64,000 nt of DNA from Rehmannia glutinosa (Eukaryota > Streptophyta > Magnoliopsida > Lamiales > Orobanchaceae): the NCBI GenBank assembly GCA_016081115.2, contig JABTTQ020001782.1, positions 62,001 to 126,000 on the forward strand. The letters run 5' to 3'. Made by a program: the position numbers and the translations under genes. The notes beneath the pieces are model-generated. The model saw nothing but the letters and a program-made list of their open reading frames with translations. It made no database searches and had not been told where the DNA came from. Below are positions 35,092-42,833 of this stretch, in pieces (positions within the stretch are counted from its first letter, which is position 1; the number at the start of each line of letters is the position of its first letter).

Positions 35092-35378
35092 TTTCAACTG
35101 GTTGAAGTATTCTTTCCTTCACAGCGTGTGTTGGATCGAGTTCCTTCGAGTTTTAGGCTTGAGGAATTTCTTGATAAGCTTTGAGAAATTTGCAGGTTTT
35201 GCTAGCTTGTAAGATTGATTCATTTGTTTTAATTTGTAACCTTTTCTCAAATGCTTCCTCACCCTTTTATAGTGCTCATTTTAAAATTTGTCCGTTGAAG
35301 AGATAGGCTATTTTCAAATAACACTTTCTTGTTTGTTGGCTTGTCTTTTCATGGCCTGCAGCATTGTGATGTTGACCC
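35092..35378 (-). repeat. 5' LTR fragment of I.4
   Basis: Matches 23825-24112 of the 3' LTR almost throughout (CTTTCCTTCACAG, GAGTTCCTTCGAGTTTTAGG, CCTTTTATAGTGCTCATTT, TTGTCTTTTC). The TATA box is at 35263-35271 on the minus strand. It stops at GTTGACCC (35378) where II.1 starts. The missing U3 part should follow the far end of II.1 outside the window. Confidence 0.85.
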
Positions 35379-36196
35379 TATTAGATAAATGTTTTTATCA
35401 TGATTTTGATGATTTTGTTCGATTTTGTTCAAATGAGTTTTTAAACCAAAACAATGTCCCTAAATGTTGTCTAAATACTTCCGATCGTCTTAAAATGTTT
35501 TTACTATTTTTCGGAGTATTTTTTGGAGTTTATTTTTGATAAAAAATTGACAACACATTTGTTTGTTTCGACGGCCGTCTATAGGCAACCCGCACTGAGT
35601 TGAGTTTTGAAACAGAAAATGGGACGTAGAAAAAAATAGGGAGAGGCGGACTTGGCCGACCAGGTGGTTGACCGTGAGGGCGACCTGGTCGACCACAGGC
35701 GACCGGCCGACCTTTGGGCGACCTGTACTGGAGCACCTCTTTTGGTTCACTTCTTCTTTGTTTCGATTTTTATCAACCCCAACCGGTCAAGACTAAGGGC
35801 GACCGGTTGCACCCCCTCCGACGGTACTTCGTGTAAAAATAGCAGAATTCAATTTCAATCTTATCTCGCGGCGACCGTCGCACTCTTGTTTATCAAACAA
35901 ACTATCTCTGTTGCATTTTCGCATGACTTTTCCCTATTTTGTGGGATTGATTTCTAACAAACTATATTGATGATTTTAAATGGTTTCTTTTAAAGCAAAT
36001 CACTCCCGGATATACTGGGATGGTAGAGGATTAGGCCCTAGGTGGGTTGAACCTTTATAAATCGAAGTGTGTTGTTTAAATTCCGCACTTAGCATTTCAT
36101 CTTTGCTTGAGTTTTTCGAAAAAGAGGGCAAAATCTGAAAAACCGAGATAATCTATTCACCCCCCCTCTAGATTATCGTAGCCACTTGGACTAACA
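35379..36196 (+). repeat. 5' LTR of II.1 with internal deletion (818 bp of about 1.4 kb)
   Basis: Starts TATTAGATAAATG (the 3' copy has TGTTAGATAAATA, so the terminal G is mutated) and ends GGACTAACA before the primer site. It follows the 3' LTR to AAATGGTTTCTTTT and CACTCCC (about 36006), then jumps to CGGATATACTGGGATGGTAG, which in the intact LTR of II.2 lies several hundred bases further on. The lost part holds the TATA box, the transcription start region and the hairpin array. Joining at CCC/CCCGG suggests deletion at short homology. This LTR cannot drive the element. Confidence 0.87.
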
Positions 36197-36198
36197 AG

Positions 36199-36210
36199 TG
36201 GTATCAAAGC
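36199..36210 (+). other. Primer-binding site of II.1
   Basis: TGGTATCAAAGC, two bases after the LTR end, complementary in form to plant initiator-Met tRNA. It fixes the plus orientation of II.1. Confidence 0.88.
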
Positions 36211-36253
36211 CAAACTCTTTGGCTAGCTCGTTCCGAGTAAAGAGGAAAGATCC

Positions 36254-37282
36254 ATGGCTACAAATGATGCTCATCTCACCACCAGCGCCTCCACCAACAA
36301 GCCACCACTATTCGACGCCAACAACTACGTATTTTGGAAAGACCGTATGCAGTGCTTCCTACAAGGGTGCGGGTTCGACATTTGGAATGTGGTCATTGAA
36401 GGAGTTGATCAACCAACCAAGAAATCGGAGGATGGCACCTCGGCACCTAAACCTTTCAAGGAGTTCGATGAAAACGACAAAAAGGCTTTTTCTCTAAACG
36501 GTAAGGCCTTAAATATTTTGCATTGTTCTCTTACTGCCACCGAGTACAATCGCATAAGAGGCATAAGGTCGGCACATGAGGTCAAGCAAGCAAGAAAGAC
36601 CATGCTTGTTAAAGACTTTGAAAACTTTAACATGCATGATGGGGAAAGCATCTCCAAGATGGTGGAAAGGCTTGACAATATTGTCAATCCTCTTGTGGCC
36701 CTCGGAAAAATCATCTCCGAAGAAGACAAGGTGACTAAGGTATTGAATGCTCTTCCCAGCTTATGGTCCGAAAAAGTAACGGCAATCACGGAGGCACAAA
36801 ATCTTGAGACACTCAAGTTTGACGAGCTTATTGGAAATCTTCTCATCTATGAAGTCTATCTCAAGGAGAGGAAAAATTCCAAACCATCTATAAATCAATC
36901 GGGTATGCAAATTATTCCTAAAGGTCTTGCTTCTTCTTCTAATAATGCATACTATGATAATGATGATGATGAGGAGGAGACGGCCGCACTTGTTAGAAAA
37001 TTTGCAAAATTTGTGAATAAAAATAAAGCAAGAAAACCAAGAGATAATGCTTGCTTTAAATGCGGAAAACCCGGGCACTTCATTGTCGATTGCCCAAAGC
37101 TCGATGAAGAGGAGCAAAAGAAAATGAAGCCTTTCACGAAAAAGAAGGCTCTAAATGCAGAGGTCAAAACGTGGGATGAACTACTCGAAACAACCGATGA
37201 GGAAGGAGACACCGAACATGGTCTCATGGCCATAGACATGAAAATAATGAGGTACGCTCTAATTCGTCTACTTCCTCCATAG
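36254..37282 (+). pseudogene. gag of II.1, N-terminal part (342 codons)
   Basis: Starts at the ATG of MATNDAHLTTSASTNKPPLF. The core is typical of copia Gag (DUF4219 then UBN2): NNYVFWKDRMQCFLQGCGFD (about residue 25), FSLNGKALNILHCSLTATEY (about 75-95), KQARKTMLVKDFENFNMHDG, and LPSLWSEKVTAI. A zinc knuckle CFKCGKPGHFIVDC (about 37051-37092) is intact. Right after SAHEV about 15 residues expected in this domain (WxKLE...TNQ, seen in II.2) are missing. Near 37245 a one-base frame change replaces the rest of Gag with a short false tail ending at 37282; the true frame continues from about 37291. Gag would form the particle and bind genomic RNA. Confidence 0.88.
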
Positions 37283-37290
37283 TTGATGAC

Positions 37291-37890
37291 TTGCAATGTG
37301 ATTTTGATGAATTGCAAATTGAGTTTCAAAATTTAATTGTTAAATACAAAAATTTGAAAAAGGAGCATAAGGAGCTTAAGGTTGAAAAAGAAAAATTATT
37401 TACCTCTTATGAATCTCTAGACAAAGCTCATACTCTTACTCTTACTAGAGTTCACTCTCTTGAAACCGAAAAGGAATTGCTCACAAAAGATATTGAATGT
37501 TTGAAAAATAATGTGCATCATTTCAACATAAGCACGGATAAAGTGACAAAAATTTTAGATGCACAAAGAGGTGAGCATTCCAAATTGGGACTTGGTTATA
37601 AGCCATTTCAAAGTGTTTTTAAGAAAAATAACCAAGGTCCGACTTTTGTACGTGCTAATAGTTCTAATACTCCTACTTGTTTTTATTGTGGCAAAGTTGG
37701 ACATTATGCTAATAATTGCAAATTGAGAAATAGCTCTAGACATGTTTGGAGACCCAAAGGTCTCAAGACTAACCCCATGGACCCCAAAATTATAGTGGTA
37801 CCTAAAAGAAATTCTTTTGTAGTTAATAGGGGCTATAACAACAATGGAAGATTCAAAATGGCTCGTGGAGCGGATGTTCACGCAATATGA
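37291..37890 (+). pseudogene. gag of II.1, C-terminal part with coiled coil and second zinc knuckle
   Basis: Continues Gag in another frame. DELQIEFQNLIVKYKNLKKE and further heptad-like Leu/Lys/Glu sequence to about residue 90 predict a coiled coil. A second zinc knuckle CFYCGKVGHYANNC follows (about 37678-37719), then a basic stretch. The matching region of II.2 (45940-45428) has the same order, so two-knuckle Gag is a family trait. The stop at 37888-37890 lies in the protease start. In the alternative frame 37872-37896 reads GCSRNMTG, a remnant of the copia protease motif DSGCSRHMTG that has lost its catalytic D-S. Confidence 0.82.
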
Positions 37891-38043
37891 CCGGGAGGAG
37901 AGAACTTTTACCAACATCAAGCTCCAAGAAGAGGGTATGGTCATGTTCGCAATGGCAAAGGAAGAATTCTTGGAAATGGAGAAATTGGTAACTCTTCTTT
38001 CTCTCTTAGTAATGTTCTTTTAGTAGAAGGGCTTAAGTTTAAT

Positions 38044-39255
38044 TTGATAAGTGTTAGCCAACTTTGTGATTCAAATTATAATGTTTCCTTCAATAAAGAA
38101 AAATGCCTTATACTTAAAAATGGTGAAATTATTTGTGAAGCAAATAGAAAAGACAATTTTTACAAAATTTGTACAAGTGATTTGGTTAGTCAAAATGTTT
38201 CTTGTTTAGTCGCCAATAATGATTTAACTAGTTTATGGCATAGGCGACTTGGACATGTTGGATACAAGAATTTGAAAAATATTTACAAAAACCAACATGT
38301 GAAAGGACTACCCAAATTGAATTTTGAAAATCTTGGTTTATGTGACACTTGTCAAAAGAACAAATTAGTTAAAAGTAGTTTTAAGCCCAAAAATGAAATT
38401 TCCACAACCAAACCCCTACAATTGCTTCACCTTGATTTGTATGGGGATATTGGTACGGCAAGTCTAAGTGGAAAACATTACACTTTTGTTATTGTCGATG
38501 ATTTTTCTAGATATACTTGGGCTCTTTTTCTTACCAATAAAAGCGATGTCGTTAATGAGTTTATTAAGTTGTGTAGACTTATTGAGAATGAAAAGGAAGA
38601 CACTATTAAGTCTATTCGAAGCGATCGAGGTGGAGAATTTGATGGTGAATTTAGAGTCTTTTGTGAAACCAAAGGATATGCTCATAATTTTTTGGCTCCA
38701 AGGACACCTCAACAAAATGGAGTAGCCGAAAGGAAAAATCGGACACTACAAGAGATGAGTCGGTCCATGCTCAATGAATTTTCACTTCCAAAATATTTTT
38801 GGGCCGAAGCCGTAAGTACCGCTTGCTATGTCATTAATCGAGTTTATATTCGTCCTAAAATGAATAAAACTCCATATGAGCTTTGGAAAGGTAGAACTCC
38901 AAATATTAGTTATTTCAAGATATTTGGTTGTAAATGCTTTATTTTGAATACCAAGGATCAATTGGACAAACTTGATCCTAAGGCCGATGAAGGGATATTT
39001 ATGGGATATTCAACAAAAAGCAAAGCATATCGGGTTTACTATAAGACTAGTGGAGTTGTTGAAGAATCCGTCCATGTCAAATTTAATGAAGCTTCGGGTG
39101 TTGAAAGAATACCCAATGATGAAAGTGATGAAGAGGATACTATTGAACCAATTGTTCAAGTTGATGATCAACCGTCTACATCAAATGATCAACCGTCCAC
39201 TTCAAATGGTCCTCAAGAAGATAGAGGTGATACCTCGGATCTTCCGTTGCATTGA
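38044..39255 (+). CDS. Integrase of II.1 (gag_pre-integrs, DDE core and C-terminal domain), intact domain in a dead element
   Basis: A 403-codon open stretch. HHCC zinc region: LWHRRLGHVGYKNL (about residues 65-78) and LCDTCQKNKLV (about 99-109). DDE core: D131 in HLDLYGD, D194 in IRSDRGGEF, E229 in PQQNGVAERKNR, all present, with 34 residues between the last two (35 in most copia integrases). C-terminal part: PYELWKGRTPNISYFKIFGC, DEGIFMGYSTKSKAY, then an acidic linker with a duplicated DDQPSTSN. The M at 38044 is not the natural start; the polyprotein would enter from Gag-protease upstream, with frame changes at about 37870-38040. It would insert cDNA into the genome. The domain looks competent, but the polyprotein around it is broken. 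Confidence 0.88.
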   Translation: MISVSQLCDSNYNVSFNKEKCLILKNGEIICEANRKDNFYKICTSDLVSQNVSCLVANNDLTSLWHRRLGHVGYKNLKNIYKNQHVKGLPKLNFENLGLCDTCQKNKLVKSSFKPKNEISTTKPLQLLHLDLYGDIGTASLSGKHYTFVIVDDFSRYTWALFLTNKSDVVNEFIKLCRLIENEKEDTIKSIRSDRGGEFDGEFRVFCETKGYAHNFLAPRTPQQNGVAERKNRTLQEMSRSMLNEFSLPKYFWAEAVSTACYVINRVYIRPKMNKTPYELWKGRTPNISYFKIFGCKCFILNTKDQLDKLDPKADEGIFMGYSTKSKAYRVYYKTSGVVEESVHVKFNEASGVERIPNDESDEEDTIEPIVQVDDQPSTSNDQPSTSNGPQEDRGDTSDLPLH

Positions 39256-39306
39256 AATTTAAGGAGATCACCCAAAAGATCTTATTATTGGTGATCCCTT
39301 GACAAA

Positions 39307-40040
39307 GTGATGACCCGGAGAAAATTTGCCGAGAAAGCTCTTATTTCTCAAAAGGAGCCTAAAAATGCTAAGGAGGCTATTAAGGATGAGGATTGGTTCT
39401 TAGAGATGCAAGAGGAGTTAAATCAATTTGAAAGAAATGATGTATGGGAATTGGTACCTTGTCCTCCATCTCAAACTATTATTGGTACAAAACGGGTATT
39501 AGGAACAAACTTGATGATCAAGGCAACATTGTTCGAAATAAGGCAAGGTTAGTAGCTCAAGGGTATTGTCAAGAAGAAGGTATTGACTATGATGAAACTT
39601 TTGCACCCGTAGCACGTTTAGAAGCTATTCGTATTTTACTTGCCTATTCTTGTTTTAAAAATTTCAAACTTTACCAAATGGATGTTAAATCCGCTTTGTT
39701 AAATGGTATTATTCAAGAAGAAGTCTATGTAAAACAACCTCCGGGGTTTGAAAATTTTTCTAGGCCTAATGATATTTATAAACTTAAAAAGGCCATGTAT
39801 GGTTTAAAGCAAGCACCCCGTGCATGGTACGATAGACTTAGCTCTTTTCTTTTGCAAAATGGTTTTATAAGGGGTAAAGTTGATACAACTCTCTTTGTTT
39901 TTGAAAAAGGGCAAGATTGCTTACTTGTGCAAATTTATGTTGATGATATTATCTTTGGTGCTACTAATGATTCTTTGTGCAAGAAATTCTCTAAATTGAT
40001 GCAAGGAGAATTTGAAATGAGTATGATGGGGGAGCTCAAC
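39307..40040 (+). pseudogene. Reverse transcriptase of II.1, first part, frameshifted and split by II.2
   Basis: The stretch 39307-39552 starts in one frame (QEELNQFERNDVWELVPCPP, IIGTK) and switches near 39500 to the frame of 39444-40064: NKARLVAQGYCQEEGIDYDE, PVARLEAIR, YQMDVKSALLNGIIQEEVYV, YGLKQAPRAWYDRL, and QIYVDDIIFGATN with the YVDD catalytic motif at 39936-39947. It reads into MSMMGEL and is then cut at 40040 by the LTR of II.2. The second part resumes at 47941. The RT palm is intact, so most damage came after or with the insertion. Before 39307 the usual SPKDLIIGDP segment is also out of frame. Confidence 0.87.
40036..40040. other. Left target-site duplication of II.2 (TCAAC)
   Basis: TCAAC directly before TGTAAGTCC, repeated at 47939-47943 directly after ATCAAACA. 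A 5-bp direct repeat is what copia integrase leaves. It proves that 40041-47938 is one insertion and sets both its ends. Confidence 0.96.
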
Positions 40041-40259
40041 TGTAAGTCCAAGCGGCTACGATAATCTAGAGGGGGGGTGAATAGATTATCTCCATCTTTT
40101 CGATTTCGCCCTCTTTTTCGAACCGAATGTTCAAAGACAATAATAAAGGTGCGGAATGTAAACAACACACGTCGATTTATAGAGGTTCAACCCACCTAGG
40201 GCCTAATCCTCTACCACCCCAGTATATCCGGGATGGATTTCAAAAAGAAAAAGAATTTT

Positions 40260-40519
40260 ATTAATTACCAAAATTAATACAAACTCAACTTACAACACCT
40301 TGAAGAGCACCACACTCTTCTTCAACACCACCTTTGGAGATTACCACAATCTCCCTTTGAAGATTACCACAATCTTCCTTCAACGGCACCTTGTGAAGAT
40401 TACCACAATCTTCAACCTTGAAGAATACCAAATTCTTCCACACCTCAATAAGAAGATCACCACAATCTTCTTGCACCTATCACCTAGATCATCCAAGTGT
40501 GTTCTTACCACAAGAACAC
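40260..40519 (-). repeat. Array of eight covarying hairpins in R/U5 of the II.2 3' LTR
   Basis: Units at 40260-40278, 40302-40320, 40336-40354, 40359-40377, 40395-40413, 40420-40438, 40452-40470 and 40499-40519. On the RNA-sense (minus) strand each is a 7-8 bp stem closing a five-base loop GTGGT (TTGGT in two units). The 5' arms, in transcript order, are GTGTTCTT, GAAGATT, GAAGAAT, GAAGATT, GAAGATT, GGAGATT, GAAGAGT and ATTAATT, each matched by its own complementary 3' arm (two units have a closing T-G wobble). The array lies after the TATA box, so it would be in the transcript. Confidence 0.85.
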
Positions 40520-40755
40520 TTACAAGGATATCTTGTGTTTGAATGATAACCAAAAATCAAGATTACAACTCAATAATGAATATTACAATTTGAGTGCAAA
40601 GTGTAATCAAGAATAGCCTAGACCTCAAGGATGTGAAAGTGATAAGCTAGGCAAAATTACAACAAGAATAATAACAATGAAGAACAAATATTTGCTTGAA
40701 GTGTATCTTGTTGTGTTGTATCTCAATTATTTTATTGGTTGCTCCAAAACTTCCT

Positions 40756-40764
40756 CTATTTATA
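40756..40764 (-). promoter_or_regulatory. TATA box of the II.2 3' LTR
   Basis: TATAAATAG on the minus strand, followed by AGGAAGTTTTGGAGC. The same box occurs at 47176-47184 and in the II.1 3' LTR (50631-50639). It marks the U3/R border region; transcripts should start about 30 bases further on in the minus direction. Confidence 0.75.
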
Positions 40765-40919
40765 GGAGATGATTGATCAAGCATAGGCTCCTCTCGGGGA
40801 TTGAAAATCTACAGAAAAAATACAATTAAAATCAAGAATATAGTGTTAGAAATCAATCCCACATTTTAAGGAAATATGTCTCATTGTCAAACGGTCATAT
40901 TTTTCTTTGTCAAAGCACA

Positions 40920-41225
40920 GGCGCACGGTCGCATTTAAATAGAAGTTTGAAACGAAGCATGCAGAATATTAATATTGCAGGCACCGGTCGACGTAGGGTT
41001 CGACCAGTCGTCCCCCATCTCAACCGGTCCCCCTCAATAGGTTTAATAAGAAAAATCGTTATGTTTCAAGAAGAACATTCGTGTCCGGTCGACCCTGGCG
41101 GACGGTCGACCGACCGGTCGACGCCTTGATGCGACTTGGTCGACCTTACCGTTTTTCACTTCCGTCTCATTTTTTGTTTCAAAAACATCTTCAGGTACGG
41201 GTTGCCCTATAGGGCGACCAGTCGA
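40920..41225 (-). repeat. CG-rich palindrome array in U3 of the II.2 3' LTR
   Basis: Several words built on CGACCGGTCG, GGTCGACC and ACCGGTC, for example around 40983-40990, 41078-41090 and 41099-41122. The counterpart in the other LTR is 47330-47630. They lie between the 95-bp module and the TATA box. The two LTRs differ mostly inside this array. Confidence 0.75.
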
Positions 41226-41235
41226 CCTCAAGACA

Positions 41236-41473
41236 GAAATGTTGTCCAATTTTTATCGAAAATAAAACTTAAGAAATACTCCAAAAATATAGTAAAAACA
41301 TTTTAAACCAATCGGAAGTATTTAGACAACATTTAGGAACCTTGTTTTGAAGTGAAAACTAATAAACAAAAAATCATTAGAAGTGTTGTCCAATTTTATC
41401 TAAAGTAAAACTTGAAGAAATACTCCGGAAAATATTAAAGCCATTTTAATTCATTTAGGAGTATTTGGACAAC
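41236..41473 (-). repeat. Duplicated 95-bp inverted-repeat module in U3 of II.2
   Basis: Copies at 41236-41330 and 41381-41473. Each is bounded by GTTGTCCAA and its inverse (T)TAGACAAC or TTGGACAAC, and inside carries AAATACTCC with its inverse GGAAGTATTT or GGAGTATTT, so a module can fold back on itself. The LTRs of II.1 have a single copy (from 35430, and from about 50055). The same pair is in the other LTR of II.2 (about 47635-47875). Confidence 0.72.
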
Positions 41474-41540
41474 AAGTAAAAACATTGTTTTGGTGTAAAA
41501 ATAAAATCATCAAAATTAAGATAAAAACATGTATCAAACA

Positions 41541-41555
41541 ATCTCCCCCTTTTTG
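41541..41555 (-). other. Polypurine tract of II.2
   Basis: The minus strand reads AAAAAGGGGGAGAT before TGTTTGATAC. It primes plus-strand synthesis. Three further tracts of the same kind lie upstream in the element (about 41711, 41830 and 42003), as in II.1. Confidence 0.85.
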
Positions 41556-42833
41556 ATGATTACAAACCAAAACAATTTTTACATAAAATAGGAGAACAAT
41601 TTTAGAAATGATTTTCCGGTAAAAACATTTGACCGTTTGGAAGCAACCAAAAATTTCCAAAATATAAAAGCAACCAAGTAGGGGAGTAAATATATACAAT
41701 AATAAGTACAAGCTCCCCCTATCAACAAGCACATCAAAAAATAATGTAAAAGCAATCAAAAAATAATGTAAAAGCAATTATCCATAAGCTAAGAGCTTAG
41801 CTTTTACATTTTGTTCAAGAGCTTATAAGCTCCCCCTGTCACAAAACATCATTAGACAAGTATAGACAAGTATATAAGTCCATCAAGCAACAATTTGGAC
41901 TAAAAATAGATCACAACTTATGGCTTTTATGAGCCATAGCTTATAGCTTTTATAACAAGCTTTTATTAGCTTCTTTGAGCTAATGAGCCAAATTTCATGT
42001 TTCTCCCCCTTTGGAATCATCAAAAAGAATGTTAGGATGATAAAAACGTCATTCAAGTTTATCAAAGTGCTCCAACAATACGTTTTATCAACCATGAAAG
42101 AATTAAGCTTAGAATCCAAGAAAAAGTGAGAGAAATGTAACATAAGAAATCCAAAAGCTCATTTGTTAGCCAAAAACATGATCTCAAAAAGATTTTAAGA
42201 CATTGAAAATAAGAGATTCATGTATGTGATGATATTTTCATTGAAGTATTATAACGAACACTTGGCGGGCGTCAAAGATTTGAAAAAGATATATATAGCC
42301 CTTGTAAATGAAATCTAACCAAGTTTTTCATACCATCATCAAAGGCATTTTTCAACATATATCCAACAAATAATAGGCATAAACAAAGCAAATTCTCAAG
42401 GGTTCAACCCAATTGAGATAATTTTAGCCAAAAATATCAAGGCATTACCAATGCCATCAAGCAAAGAATAAATACCCATCAAGTGATACATGTCATGCCT
42501 CAAACAATACATATAAGACATTACAAATGTCCCAAAATAATCCATCTAAGCATAATGATTAAAGCATCTCAAATGTATCTAAGCAAAAATTAAAAAGAAG
42601 CACTTTTACCATCAAGTACTTCATACCAACATCAAACAATGTTAAATTAGAGTATTTTTACCATCAAATACTCCATTAATACCTTGATCACCCACAAGTT
42701 ATTATCAACTTGTAATTTTAACCCTTTCAAGAAAACAAGCAAATCTCATTAGTCCAAAGGAGTTTTACAAAAAGTTCATAGAAGTACAAAGCAACATGAA
42801 AGAAAATGCTAAAAAGTGAAGGGGTGGGGAACA
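41556..42833 (-). other. Non-coding 3' region of II.2
   Basis: An AT-rich stretch of 1.3 kb with no credible ORF. It matches the 3' region of II.1 in reverse: AGCTTTTATTAGCTTCTTT with TTTCTCCCCCTTTGGAATCATC (41960-42020) corresponds to 49590-49660. It contains three GGGGGAG tracts on the minus strand at about 41711-41718, 41830-41837 and 42003-42012. Confidence 0.65.

Larger units (their letters stand above)
23114..35378 (-). mobile_element. Ty1/copia LTR retrotransposon copy I.4 (minus strand), 5' LTR cut by II.1
   Basis: On the minus strand: 5' LTR fragment (35378 to about 35092), a CACTA-type fragment and deletion (35086 to about 34480) that removed the primer site and the start of gag, then gag C-terminus, protease, integrase, RT, RNase H (to 30093), spacer, long extra ORF (29554-24925), polypurine tract and complete 3' LTR (24660-23114). 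The 5' LTR ends exactly where II.1 begins (35379), so II.1 inserted into it. The rest of the LTR should lie beyond the window. It is the best-preserved family I pol of the window, though not functional. Confidence 0.87.
40041..41540 (-). repeat. 3' LTR of II.2 (1500 bp)
   Basis: On the plus strand TGTAAGTCC...ATCAAACA, which on the minus strand is TGTTTGATAC...GGACTTACA. From the minus-strand start it holds two copies of a 95-bp inverted-repeat module (41473-41381 and 41330-41236), a CG-rich palindrome array (about 41225-40920), a TATA box (TATAAATAG on the minus strand, 40764-40756), and then the hairpin array in R/U5 (40519-40260). The end (CTAGATTATCGTAGCC) is shared with the II.1 5' LTR. 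Confidence 0.93.

Noticed and set aside
35530..35957. Open stretches rich in GRP/DRP words in the family II LTRs (both strands)
   Set aside because: They are translations of the GACCGGTCG-type palindrome array, which is open in several frames. They are not conserved between the two LTRs.
36409..36846. Minus-strand ORF opposite II.1 gag
   Set aside because: Shadow of the gag frame; no homology signal, whereas the plus strand encodes a clear Gag with a zinc knuckle.
40285..40476. 63-codon ORF with EDCGNL-like repeats in both II.2 LTRs
   Set aside because: Only about half of the hairpin units share this frame and it lies in R/U5. The stem complementarity explains the pattern better than a peptide. 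I keep it as an alternative reading within the hairpin finding.
40260..40519. CRISPR-like array
   Set aside because: The repeats are hairpins of changing sequence with irregular spacing (starts 23-47 bases apart) inside a plant LTR. There are no constant repeats or spacers of fixed length and no cas genes.
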